A stretch of DNA of 64,000 nucleotides from Microvirga sp052114605. Lineage in GTDB: Bacteria; Pseudomonadota; Alphaproteobacteria; Rhizobiales; Beijerinckiaceae. Shown here one piece after another: positions 46,896-55,509 of the stretch. A model generated the notes under the pieces. That model had not been told where the DNA came from and did not search any database. It saw nothing but the letters and a program-made list of their open reading frames with translations. Numbering within the stretch: position 1 is the first letter of the stretch; the number at the start of each line of letters is the position of its first letter. The translations under genes were made by a program, and so were the position numbers. The stretch is from positions 1 through 64,000 of the forward strand of contig NZ_JBFRFB010000013.1 of NCBI RefSeq assembly GCF_052114605.1. Reading direction: 5' to 3'.

Positions 46896-47330
46896 TTGAG
46901 CACGTTGGAACGCGCCATCGCTATCGCCGCGGAAGCACACGCTGGGCAGAGCGACAAAGGTGGCAACCCATACATCCTTCATCCCGTACGCGTTATGATG
47001 ACTTCACGGGAGCGCGGTGGTGACGAAGCCGCAATAGCTGGTGTCCTTCACGATGTGATTGAGGACTGCCCCGACTGGACGAAGGGGCGGCTTGCGGCCG
47101 AAGGATTCAGCCCTGCCATCATGACTGCCCTCGATTGCCTGACACGACGTCCGTCTGAGGATTACATGGCATTCGTCGCAAGATGCGGCCGAGACCCAAT
47201 TGCGCGTGTGGTGAAATTGGCGGATCTGAAAGACAATATGGATCTTTCTCGCCTCCAGTCTCCTACTGAGCGAGATCTAGAGAGGCTTGAACGATATAGG
47301 CGAGCCACAGAACTATTGAGAGAGCCATAG
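46896..47330 (+). CDS. HD-domain protein (RelA/SpoT hydrolase-like)
   Basis: The 144-residue protein has the HD-type metal site in GVLHDVIEDCPDW, an N-terminal ILHPVRVM segment and VVKLADLKDNMD near the C-terminus. These are all shared with the small hydrolase-only members of the SpoT/MESH1 group. It may hydrolyse (p)ppGpp or another nucleotide. The start is TTG at 46896, supported by AAAGGAAG six bases upstream; no ATG fits. It follows the HEPN-type gene by 44 bases and may share its transcript. Confidence 0.78.
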   Translation: MSTLERAIAIAAEAHAGQSDKGGNPYILHPVRVMMTSRERGGDEAAIAGVLHDVIEDCPDWTKGRLAAEGFSPAIMTALDCLTRRPSEDYMAFVARCGRDPIARVVKLADLKDNMDLSRLQSPTERDLERLERYRRATELLREP

Positions 47331-47332
47331 GC

Positions 47333-47470
47333 ATGAACTACTCTCGCGACACAACTGCCCTCTCTGACTTAACCGGCCAATTCGTCAGCACTTGGTCTGA
47401 GGAATGGCAGCATGAATACGAAGCAAGTGTCGTCCTAATGATGGTCAAGGACGAACGGGAATCTTTCTGA
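47333..47470 (+). CDS. Possible small protein after HD gene
   Basis: A 45-codon frame (MNYSRDTTALSDLTGQFVST ... KDERESF) starts three bases after the HD gene stop. Its acidic, soluble composition is plausible, but there is no recognised family and it is too short to judge. Confidence 0.35.
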   Translation: MNYSRDTTALSDLTGQFVSTWSEEWQHEYEASVVLMMVKDERESF

Positions 47471-47555
47471 GCCAAAGAAAGGGCGTCCGAGGAGTGAAGT
47501 CTGTCGAGCAGGTAAAAGCGCTCAGTGAGCGCACGAAGGCTGTAAGGGCTGCGCA

Positions 47556-47669
47556 ATGAAGCGCGTGGGACAACAATCATACCCCAGCCCGCGATCCATT
47601 CGTGCTCTCATCATAGTGACCGCTATCATGGCCGGCTTCATGGCAGGAGTGTACTTGAAGGTCACGTAA
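47556..47669 (+). CDS. Possible small membrane protein
   Basis: A 37-codon frame encodes a basic N-terminus and one membrane helix (RALIIVTAIMAGFMAGVYL). Its ATG overlaps the stop of a 21-codon GTG frame, which could be a leader. Support rests only on the helix and layout. Confidence 0.3.
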   Translation: MKRVGQQSYPSPRSIRALIIVTAIMAGFMAGVYLKVT

Positions 47670-47788
47670 TGATCGGCCAATACGGGCCACAAACCTTGAC
47701 GGACCATCTTCATCACGCGACTTTGAATGACTTCCGTTAGGGAGCTGCCGTGTTTTACCGAACGATCCGCCGCCATCGAGGACCCGCA

Positions 47789-47872
47789 ATGACGCTTCAT
47801 CAGCACATACAGAAGCACTGGAAGATTGCCGCCGTCCTGGCTGCGGCCAGCATCACTGCCCATAGCGTCTAA
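47789..47872 (+). CDS. Possible 27-residue hydrophobic peptide
   Basis: A short frame (MTLHQHIQKHWKIAAVLAAA ...) has GAGG upstream and ends 17 bases before a strong plus-strand terminator, which suggests a small transcript here. The peptide has a hydrophobic helix like that of type I toxin peptides, but no antisense partner is evident. Confidence 0.3.
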   Translation: MTLHQHIQKHWKIAAVLAAASITAHSV

Positions 47873-47888
47873 TCTTTCTGGTCATAAA

Positions 47889-47917
47889 GCGCCTCTTAGG
47901 AGAGGCGCATTTTTTTG
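47889..47917 (+). terminator. Rho-independent terminator
   Basis: A perfect 8-bp stem (GCGCCTCT / AGAGGCGC) with a TAGG loop is followed by A and eight T. The U-run is on the plus strand, so it ends a plus-strand transcript, although the nearest large gene lies on the minus strand. Confidence 0.82.
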
Positions 47918-47920
47918 ACC

Positions 47921-48211
47921 TTAGCAGCCTATCCGCTGCTTGATTGAGTCGACCTGGGACTTTGATCGGCAAACGTTTTCGCAGGGGATGCCGTCGTCAT
48001 CAGCATCTGCCCGGCTGTAACCACTACACCACATTTCAACGGCATCTTCACATGTGCTCGCAGCCTTACAGCTTCGGCGCTGAGCCACGACGAATTCTTT
48101 GACCCGTTCAATGGCGTGCTTAGATGGCTCGCCCGGCAGGCCTCCCGCCGCCTGGGCCGTCCCAGCCGAAATCATTGCAGCCAAAGCTGCGATCACTACC
48201 TTCCTCATCAT
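47921..48211 (-). CDS. Secreted excalibur-domain protein
   Basis: The 96-residue product has a signal peptide (MMRKVVIAALAAMISAGTAQA). Its C-terminal excalibur-type calcium-binding motif carries paired cysteines (CSGYSRADADDDGIPCENVC). Excalibur domains occur alone or attached to nucleases of the thermonuclease type. It is directly downstream of such a nuclease, seven bases apart, on the same strand, which suggests an operon. Confidence 0.8.
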   Translation of the reverse strand: MMRKVVIAALAAMISAGTAQAAGGLPGEPSKHAIERVKEFVVAQRRSCKAASTCEDAVEMWCSGYSRADADDDGIPCENVCRSKSQVDSIKQRIGC

Positions 48212-48218
48212 GGGCTTC

Positions 48219-48896
48219 CTAACCTCTTGGCGCACGCCATCCAGCAGATTTCGCTTCTTCTTCACTGCAGAACCAGCGTTCACCGTCAGCTTCATTAACG
48301 ACTGTCTTTGCGTAAGACCGACTACCCGGCACGTGATAGATCCTACCGGAATTGGAGATGTTGCCTTTGATGGCACAAGTCCGGTCGGAGCCCGTCGTAG
48401 CTTCCGACGTCAACCGCTCGCCTCGGCGCCAGTCCCAAGGCTCGGCGAACTTCCCGGCCCATAAGCCGCGTTTGGCTTTCCGGGCCTCTGTCTCCTCACC
48501 GGTGTAACGGCCATTGGAATATTGCTTGTACTCCAGTGCCCAGCCCTGCCGGATCAGCTCTGCATTGATGTCCTGACCATTCGCTCGGCACACGGCTACA
48601 ATCCGATCATACCGATCGCGGTCCTCCTGCTCGCAGGTCACGCGGCCATTGCGACCGATAATCGAAGCCAAGGCTTCAGCAGCTCTTGAGCCGCACAGAT
48701 ACCGCTTGCCAGCGCCATCTTCACAGGTTTGTTTCCCTTCCGGAGCATCGACACCGTAAAGGCGGACGCGAACAGATTGACCGCGTATCCCAAGGGTGTC
48801 GCCGTCGACAACATCGGCTTGGCCTGAAAACGTTTGAGCGACGGCAGGAAACGCGAGAAGGGCGGCAAGGCCGCAATAAAAAAATCCCTTCTTCAT
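48219..48896 (-). CDS. Secreted thermonuclease-family (SNase-like) protein with sunset-type C-terminal domain
   Basis: The 225-residue protein has a signal peptide (cleavage near FPAVAQ). A staphylococcal-nuclease-like domain follows, with catalytic-type residues in RVRLYGVDAPEGKQ and DRYDRIVAVC. The C-terminal extension (CAIKGNISNSGRIYHVPGSR, then WFCSEEEA) has the pattern of the short sunset domain often found behind such nucleases. It would degrade nucleic acid outside the cytoplasm. The MKKGFFYC start at 48896 overlaps the stop of the preceding DUF4236 gene (ATGA), so translation is coupled. Confidence 0.87.
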   Translation of the reverse strand: MKKGFFYCGLAALLAFPAVAQTFSGQADVVDGDTLGIRGQSVRVRLYGVDAPEGKQTCEDGAGKRYLCGSRAAEALASIIGRNGRVTCEQEDRDRYDRIVAVCRANGQDINAELIRQGWALEYKQYSNGRYTGEETEARKAKRGLWAGKFAEPWDWRRGERLTSEATTGSDRTCAIKGNISNSGRIYHVPGSRSYAKTVVNEADGERWFCSEEEAKSAGWRAPRG

Positions 48897-49168
48897 TTCA
48901 GCAACCAAACGAGAAAGGTCACAATACCGATTAGCCATAACAGGCCCAAAAGTGCACTGCCTTCAGACCTATCTTTACCCCGGCCTTTTTTGTGCTGGAC
49001 GGCAAAGGACATCCCTGAACCAGGCGCACTTATACTCGTCCTCCGGCCGCTAGGTCCGATTGAGTGGGTGAGGCCCTTGCCTCCCAGCGAGACGCCTGCT
49101 CCTTTTTTTGACAAGTTTACTCTTACACCTGGCGCGAGCTTGAACGACTTGCGGAACCGAAAACCCAT
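48893..49168 (-). CDS. DUF4236 small membrane protein
   Basis: The 91-residue protein is a standalone DUF4236 domain (MGFRFRKSFKLAPGVRVNLS) followed by a basic linker and a C-terminal membrane helix (LLGLLWLIGIVTFLVWLL). Function unknown. It is first in a three-gene minus-strand operon with the thermonuclease and the excalibur protein, with a four-base overlap into the nuclease. A larger DUF4236 fusion lies at 35006-36706. Confidence 0.82.
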   Translation of the reverse strand: MGFRFRKSFKLAPGVRVNLSKKGAGVSLGGKGLTHSIGPSGRRTSISAPGSGMSFAVQHKKGRGKDRSEGSALLGLLWLIGIVTFLVWLLK

Positions 49169-49404
49169 GGCAAAGCCCCCTAGAATCAGGAATGCCTCAG
49201 CTGTAGGTTTCTGTCATCTGTATTCGGAGGCTAACGATCGGCCAATCCACAGTAATGCAGAGAACAAGCAATCGGATCGTGCTTCAACCACGTGAGTCAC
49301 GTCTGGCGTCCTCGCCCTATAGTGAGGCGAACTCATCTTGAACTTTTAGGAGATCGCCACGCAAATGAGGCTTTACAGAGTATGTGAGAGATACCTTTCC
49401 CTGG

Positions 49405-49962
49405 TGCGAATACCGTGCCAGAAGAGACTTTGGCTTATATGCGGAGCAATGGATTCCAAGTTGCCGCTCAACCGTTCCTAATGCACATGCCAATAACGCA
49501 TCCTCATTTCGAGGCGGTACACCCTTTCCGTAATGGCAACAGCAGGGTCGGACGCCTCCTACTGCCACTGATGATGGCGGCCGAAGCCCATGTGCCCCTC
49601 TACCTTTCCGCATATATCGAAGGCCACAAGCACGATTGTCTCGGAGCTTTGACGGCAGTGCAGCAACGCCTCGACTGCCCGACAACGGTCTACATTATGG
49701 CGGATGCGATTATTGGTATATCCAATGAATTGATGACCGCACGCAAGGCCTTGGCAGAACATGACGCGGACTGAAGACGCAGGTGTCAATTTCGGATCCG
49801 GTTGGCCGCGGCTTGCGTGCTTCAACTGCTACCGCATTTTTCCATGCTGACAGTGAACCGCCTTGTCACCCTGTTTTGTACCTCCTTTCCAGCTGCCTTC
49901 AACGGCATCGAGCAACTCATCGAGGCTACGGTCCTGGTGGAAGGAACAGGTCACCAAATGAG
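49405..49962 (+). pseudogene. Decayed fic copy
   Basis: This stretch is a degenerate direct repeat of the intact fic gene, matching its 39980-40525 part. The Fic motif has decayed to HPFRNGNSRVGR. The frame that reads AYMRSNG through ADAIIGISNELM ends at 49774, and the winged-helix tail continues only in other frames (HFSMLTVNRL- and SNGIEQLI-like remnants). The N-terminal half is missing. It abuts the ADP-ribosyltransferase-like gene. Confidence 0.85.
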
Positions 49963-49971
49963 ATTGCCATC

Positions 49972-51261
49972 TTGAAGATCAACGGAGAACCCGAGCTTCT
50001 CTTGTTGCCGAATGGCTATAGTGTGGAGATCGCGACAAGTTCTGATGGCTGCAAGAATATCGCTGGTATCAGGAGGTTCGATACCGATTTTAGCCGTCTA
50101 CATGTCCCCTTCCTCGCGACATGGTCATACCTTTTTCAGACAAGCATATTCGATTACGCCAAGACCTTGTTTTTGAAGGATAGCCGAGTTGCAAAAAGCG
50201 AATTCGAACGGACAATCAGCAGGATCGCCGCATTGCCGCAGGCTACGTGGGGCGCCAGCGTTTGCAATTGGGACACGTCACCATTAGGCACGATATCAGC
50301 AGCAATAGAGACTTTGGCGAATGCGAAGATCAGAGACGTTAGAGAGCAAGCTCATCGTTGGCGAAAGGCCCTGCCAGAAGACTACTTTGACTATTTTCAG
50401 CCGAGCTATCGGCGAACACAGTGGCTTGATGATCTGGATAAAACTATCAATGTAGAATGGATAGCAAAATGGGGGAGAATTCGTCAGATCGTGGCGACTT
50501 TGCAGGAATACGGATCTCAGGTTGTTGACCCCGATCTTGCATTCGCCGATGTGGTCGTTGAAAACGCTGCCATAGCCTACGTTTGTCAACGGATAGAGAG
50601 CGATCTTGGCCTGCTGGACCATAACTGGATGCATGGTGTGGACCTCACGTTCTACATTCATCGTTCCGATTTGAGTAAGGCAGCAAAGCTAAAAGTAGCG
50701 CAGTATTTGGGCCAGAGGCTAATTGGAAAGCCTCTTGAGGGCAAAGCCCGTGATGCCGCCGATTGTTGGAGAGGCCCAAGCCGTCTGTATTCGAGGCTCT
50801 TCGCCGATCCGGCGGCCCGATCACAGCACCCCGAGGCTTGGCAGGCGATGTTCGCCCTTGCACGGTCATGCGTAAAGAATAAAACACTCGCGCCAGTAGT
50901 CTTATGGCATGGGTTCGATGATCACCGTCGTGAAAGCTATCTGTCAGCCCCTCGGGGATCCGAGTTGTATCCACATGCCAGTTTTACTGCGACATCATTG
51001 AGTTCCGCTATTGCAATCGAACATGGCAGCATCAACCAATTCGGCCGTGCCCATATCGCCCGCATTAGGCTCCCTAAGGGCTCACCTGCGCTGTTTATTG
51101 GAGGTCGCGAGCATGAAGTGTTGCTGCCACCGGGAACGCGACTTGTGGTCGCCAGCCAGATGTCGGTCGTTCGCTTGCCAGACAACGGCGGCAAGGACCA
51201 TGACGTAACGATCATGGACATCGACGCGGTAATACCTACTACACTAGAGCTCTCTACTTGA
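49972..51261 (+). CDS. ADP-ribosyltransferase-like protein
   Basis: About 429 residues if started at TTG 49972; the frame is open back to 49783, but that part is fic pseudogene sequence. The true start is uncertain and may have been lost. The last 120 residues fit the exoenzyme-type mono-ADP-ribosyltransferase fold: VVLWHGF (residue 313, histidine where R-S-E enzymes have arginine), then FTATSLSSAIA (338 on, the STS-like strand). RIRLPKGSPALFIGG follows, and then EHEVLLPPGTRLVV with the ExE pair at E380 and E382. The N-terminal 300 residues are of unknown function. It could be a toxin or effector. It converges on the Hsp70-AAA operon. Confidence 0.62.
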   Translation: MKINGEPELLLLPNGYSVEIATSSDGCKNIAGIRRFDTDFSRLHVPFLATWSYLFQTSIFDYAKTLFLKDSRVAKSEFERTISRIAALPQATWGASVCNWDTSPLGTISAAIETLANAKIRDVREQAHRWRKALPEDYFDYFQPSYRRTQWLDDLDKTINVEWIAKWGRIRQIVATLQEYGSQVVDPDLAFADVVVENAAIAYVCQRIESDLGLLDHNWMHGVDLTFYIHRSDLSKAAKLKVAQYLGQRLIGKPLEGKARDAADCWRGPSRLYSRLFADPAARSQHPEAWQAMFALARSCVKNKTLAPVVLWHGFDDHRRESYLSAPRGSELYPHASFTATSLSSAIAIEHGSINQFGRAHIARIRLPKGSPALFIGGREHEVLLPPGTRLVVASQMSVVRLPDNGGKDHDVTIMDIDAVIPTTLELST

Positions 51262-51625
51262 ATAAATATTTTGAGTAGCGCGGAGCAATCAGAGCCAATC
51301 CACGCTGACAGTTGTTTCTGTGGATTATTGCTACCGAGATTTTGTACAAAGAGATCTTTGGCATGACCGCTCGCGGTTGAGTTGTCGCCTATGTCGTTTG
51401 CACCGCCAAGCATCTGCTCAACAGCGACTATGATCCACGACAGCGCAAGCAAACACGCTAGACCGCTGGAGCAGCTTACCTTTCCAAATGTCTGCTCTCG
51501 GATTGAAACTGACCAGGTTGCATCGTCTCAGTTGCGGGAGGGTTAGACTAACGTAGCGAAAAATGTCCCGAGGAAGTTCGACATTTTAACTCACCTAAGA
51601 CGCATTAATTGCGGCATGCAAAAGC
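51262..51625. other. Gene-free stretch between convergent genes
   Basis: The only structure seen is a 7-bp inverted repeat (AATCCAC 51297-51303 with GTGGATT 51320-51326), without a U-run. It may help end one of the two convergent transcripts. No gene is supported. Confidence 0.4.
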
Positions 51626-52969
51626 TCAGTGAAGGCGAACCACAGCAGCCATCAGATCAAACTCGGAAATCACATCTCTTTTGGCCCGGGCGGTCCGCCG
51701 TGCAGCCTCGTTCACTACCCACTCTACATCGCTCATAGGGCGCCGGGCTAGCTTCACTGCAATGTTAGATAGGTTAGGCATATCTGCGTGGCGACGCTCT
51801 GCCAGCATGTGTTTCAGTGCTAGCTCGACCTCATCCGCGCTTGGATAGCTGATTTCAATCGAATGGTCGAAGCGACCGCGCCGGAGAATTGCATCGTCGA
51901 GCGCATCGCGGCGGTTCGTAGTCCCGATTACGAGGATCCCGTTCTGGGATGCCTTCTCGATCAACCTCAGAAGCTCGGTAATTTCCTCGATCTTGTGATC
52001 ATGGCTCATGGCCCCTCGAGCTGCTGCCACGGCGTCAATCTCCTCCAACACTACGAGCGAGGGAGCGGCTGCCTTGGCTTCGTCGAAAACCTTGCGAAGC
52101 GCTACACTTGTCTGATGGATAAAGGGGCTTCCGACGGCGCCCAAGTTGATCTCGAAGACTGACCAACCAAGCGCGCGCCTGAGCTTATCGACTGTATAGC
52201 TTTTCCCAGATCCTGGTGGCCCATAGAGAAGAATGCCGTTCGGCATCCTTACGCCGAGAGCCTCGTAGCGCTCCTGGTCGGAACTCGGCTCAATGACATA
52301 CTCGTTGAAGAATTTCTCCAGCTCAGGTCGGCCGGGCAGTGAGAATGATATAGGTCCCTTCAAGGGACGATCCCTTCCTTCCGACATCGCCTGGATGTCT
52401 CCTCCATCAAAGGCTGTCAGGAAAAGTTCGATCTCGTCATCGGTGATCCGGCCGTTGAATGAGCGGATCTCATCCTTCGACAGATTAGCCAGTGCGACGC
52501 CTCCGGTCAGGAGAGCTATCGCCAATTCCCGACGACCTTCCTTGCCGTCACCGCTGCGTGTGGAAAGTAGAGCACGACCGGTGAGGATGAGAGCGGACGA
52601 TAGATCAGCGTCGGACTCACGCTCTAGGAGGCACGCTGTGGCAGAGGCAATCTCCTCAATTTCGTCCGACTCGTTGACTGGCCCCCGCTTCACACGATCA
52701 CGCAACGTGATCACCTCTTCACCCGAAGCGATCGGTGCAACGAGGTAGGTCTCTCGTGCATACTCGAACTCCAGGAAGAGCTGGCGGATATGCGCCGGCT
52801 GCCTGGCTAGGCCGCTTCCTGTCGCGTCGCCCGGTCTAAGTACAAGAGCGGTGCGGGCATCTTTTCGGCTCGCGATCACCTGATAGCCTGATCCCTCCCG
52901 GATGAGACGCCCCACCTCCAGGGCGTCGGGAAGCACACAGCCAATAGGAAACCACGGAAAGGAATGCAT
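51626..52969 (-). CDS. AAA+ ATPase, last gene of the Hsp70-like operon
   Basis: The 447-residue protein has a C-terminal AAA+ module with Walker A GPPGSGKSYTVDKL, Walker B LVVLEEIDAVAA and the sensor/arginine-finger segment TTNRRDALDDAILRRGRFD, all intact. The N-terminal 220 residues form a separate, unrecognised domain. The AAA type resembles the classical Cdc48/FtsH-like remodelling group. The ATG at 52969 lies five bases after the Hsp70-like stop. A GTG at 52981 in the same frame would overlap it. It is probably a protein-remodelling partner of the Hsp70-like protein. Confidence 0.85.
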   Translation of the reverse strand: MHSFPWFPIGCVLPDALEVGRLIREGSGYQVIASRKDARTALVLRPGDATGSGLARQPAHIRQLFLEFEYARETYLVAPIASGEEVITLRDRVKRGPVNESDEIEEIASATACLLERESDADLSSALILTGRALLSTRSGDGKEGRRELAIALLTGGVALANLSKDEIRSFNGRITDDEIELFLTAFDGGDIQAMSEGRDRPLKGPISFSLPGRPELEKFFNEYVIEPSSDQERYEALGVRMPNGILLYGPPGSGKSYTVDKLRRALGWSVFEINLGAVGSPFIHQTSVALRKVFDEAKAAAPSLVVLEEIDAVAAARGAMSHDHKIEEITELLRLIEKASQNGILVIGTTNRRDALDDAILRRGRFDHSIEISYPSADEVELALKHMLAERRHADMPNLSNIAVKLARRPMSDVEWVVNEAARRTARAKRDVISEFDLMAAVVRLH

Positions 52970-52974
52970 TTGCC

Positions 52975-55509
52975 TCACCACCGCATTAGGCTGGCCAGAG
53001 TGGAGGTCTGCGCTGCCGCCCCAACCCTGAACATGTTGTCGTGCACTCGCGACATGGCGCGACGCACTCCGTCGATGTCAGCTTGCCTGATCGCTTCCTC
53101 ACCCTCCCGGACAAGTCTGTCGTGCAAGTCCTTGTCTATGGCGAAGTGCCTGTCGCCCGCCATGTCCCGGAAGATCGAGACGATGAACTCCGGGCGCTTG
53201 TACATATCTGCCTGGGCTAGAGCTACTGCCTCGCGGAGCGAGGCCTGGGCGTCTCGGATCGCGTCCGGGGTCCCGCGTGCGACGGCATCCTGCGCGTGAG
53301 AAAAAAGACGATCTACCTGGGCATTGAGCTTTGGATCGGCATCCGGCCTGACGGCTTCATCATAGGCGCCGCGGAAGTTCCTGATCTCGGCAGCAATAGT
53401 GTGTCCGAGATTCTCTGGTTGCGCCTTGATCCGGGCAATCTCCTGCCGGATTAGGCGTCCCTCCTCCGCCACGGAACGACGAGTATCCGCGTCCCATGCC
53501 GACTCAAGGTTCACACGCTGTCTGTCGATACGCGCTGAGATCTCTGCTGCCTCTGCCTGCACCCGCGTCCCAAGGGATTCCTGGAGGTTGTCGAGATCTA
53601 CTTGGGCGTCGTCCAGGACAGCAGAGGCGAGCTTCGTGCCTTCGTCACCATCGAAATTCCGGTGACCGGCGGTGGCGACGTAAAGCTTGCCGACGCTGAA
53701 CTCTCGGCTGATCGCCGGCAGTGACAGGGTGCAGTTCAGGAGACCGTTGTCGTCCATCGACCACTGGCAGATCACCTCGTCTCCGCGCCTGACCACCTCG
53801 CCTCGCTCGAGATGATCGGAGTCGATACGGAAGGCGCCAATGTTCAGGTTGAGGTCCGGATCGCGTACACCTTCGGCCTGCTGGAACAACTCGAAATCGA
53901 GGTGAGTTCCGTCGCCAGCACGCATGTCTCTTGCGGAGCGAAACTTTTGTGTTCCGCTCGCCGGAAGGAGTGTTCCCTTAGTGACAAGCTCGTGGAGCGC
54001 GTTATACTCGGCTCCTGGAGGGCCCTCGACGACTTTGACCGAGACTGTTTGGGTCGCGGGAATACCCACTGCACTGGCATCTGTCCGTGTCACGGTGAAC
54101 TGGAGACTAGCCTCGGGAACAGGCGAGCCATTCGGATCGAAGACGGTGATCCGGAATCGGTTGTCGCCGCGGCTCGGCACCGGAACGTCGTTGACCGACG
54201 TATTCCCCTCAAGCGCGACCTGGCCGGATGTCCAGCCCTCCGCATTGTCGACTTGAGCGCGGTAGCCGCTGGCGACCGACTCACCCGGCCTGATTCTGAT
54301 CCTGATCCGGCTGTCGGACGTGCGTGCGGGGTAGTCGAAGCGGATGTCGACCGGTCCCTCCGCGCGGGCCAAGCCGCGGGTGGACTTGGCGCTTGAGGCC
54401 GTCCCGCTCCAGTTACGGCTCTCGGCATAGATGGCGGCGCCCTTGGCCACAGCCGTCATAGGATCCGTATCCAAGTCCGCAGCAATACCGAGTTGCTCTG
54501 GCACGCGGGAGCGGACGATCGGCATGCGGCTAGGGCCGCCGATGAATACAATCCGATCAATGTCGCCGGGCTGGTACCCGTTGTCCGCGAGGAGTTTGCG
54601 GCACAGGGCAATCGAGCGGTCGATTTCGTCCACGATAAGCCGTTCGAGCTGAGCGCGGGTGAGCTCGGCGTCGAGGTAGATTTCCACTCCGCTGCGATCC
54701 CGAGCCCCGATCTGGTTCTCGTCGGCGAACACGCGGGCGGTCTGCTGGACCGAAAGCTCGATCTTGGCTCGTTCGGAGTAGAACTGGGCGACCCTGAGCA
54801 TGCGATTGTAGGTCGGATCAGTCTGGAAGTTCTCCGGCAAGTCAAACTTCTCCATGAGCCAGGGACGCACGACCGAATTCACGATCACACGGTCGAAGTC
54901 GCGTCCACCAAGCATGTTGATACCGGCATGTGCGACCACGTTCACCGTGCCGCCGACGCTCTGGACGATGGCGACGTCGAACGTGCCGCCACCGAGGTCG
55001 TAGACAAGGAACTGTCCGTTCTTATTTGAGGCCTCAGCGATCGAGGCCATCGCCGCTGCTACCGGCTCCTGGAGGAGTCCGACCTTGTCGAGGCCTGCCG
55101 CCGCCGCGGCACGCATCGTGGCCTCGGACTGCATCTGGTTGAAGGCCGCGGGAATCGTGATGATCGTCCCCTCTACCAGAAACTCTCCGGCTGCCAATCT
55201 GGTCTGCGCGAGGAGAGCCTTGACCACTTCCGCACTGGCCTCCTCGGGGCTCATGGTCCTGTTAGGCCCTGGGAAGCTCACCGTGCTGCTCGTCCCCATG
55301 AGGCGTTTGAAGCCCTGGGCGACGTTCTCCGGGGAGAACGCCGTCTGCTCGTAAGCCTTCCTGCCGACATGCATATTTCCGCGCCGATCGATGAGGATCG
55401 CGCTGGGAAGAACATCCGCACCCTCGACGGTCTTGAACAGCCGAAGAGCGCCCTTGTCGTTGCCGAAGATGGCTGAGTTCGAGGTGCCGAGATCAATCCC
55501 GAGATGCAT
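52975..55509 (-). CDS. Hsp70-family (DnaK-like) chaperone of unusual architecture
   Basis: The 844-residue protein starts MHLGIDLGTSNSAIFGND and has an Hsp70 nucleotide-binding domain over about residues 1-375: phosphate loops LGIDLGTSNS and VYDLGGGTFDVAI, adenosine loop IVFIGGPSRMPIVR. The following region is not a canonical DnaK substrate domain. It contains beta-rich segments (residues about 400-620) and a long helical C-terminus of about 220 residues, without an acidic chaperone tail. It overlaps the preceding small gene by 17 bases. It is not the housekeeping DnaK, as no dnaJ or grpE is linked. Confidence 0.88.
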   Translation of the reverse strand: MHLGIDLGTSNSAIFGNDKGALRLFKTVEGADVLPSAILIDRRGNMHVGRKAYEQTAFSPENVAQGFKRLMGTSSTVSFPGPNRTMSPEEASAEVVKALLAQTRLAAGEFLVEGTIITIPAAFNQMQSEATMRAAAAAGLDKVGLLQEPVAAAMASIAEASNKNGQFLVYDLGGGTFDVAIVQSVGGTVNVVAHAGINMLGGRDFDRVIVNSVVRPWLMEKFDLPENFQTDPTYNRMLRVAQFYSERAKIELSVQQTARVFADENQIGARDRSGVEIYLDAELTRAQLERLIVDEIDRSIALCRKLLADNGYQPGDIDRIVFIGGPSRMPIVRSRVPEQLGIAADLDTDPMTAVAKGAAIYAESRNWSGTASSAKSTRGLARAEGPVDIRFDYPARTSDSRIRIRIRPGESVASGYRAQVDNAEGWTSGQVALEGNTSVNDVPVPSRGDNRFRITVFDPNGSPVPEASLQFTVTRTDASAVGIPATQTVSVKVVEGPPGAEYNALHELVTKGTLLPASGTQKFRSARDMRAGDGTHLDFELFQQAEGVRDPDLNLNIGAFRIDSDHLERGEVVRRGDEVICQWSMDDNGLLNCTLSLPAISREFSVGKLYVATAGHRNFDGDEGTKLASAVLDDAQVDLDNLQESLGTRVQAEAAEISARIDRQRVNLESAWDADTRRSVAEEGRLIRQEIARIKAQPENLGHTIAAEIRNFRGAYDEAVRPDADPKLNAQVDRLFSHAQDAVARGTPDAIRDAQASLREAVALAQADMYKRPEFIVSIFRDMAGDRHFAIDKDLHDRLVREGEEAIRQADIDGVRRAMSRVHDNMFRVGAAAQTSTLASLMRW

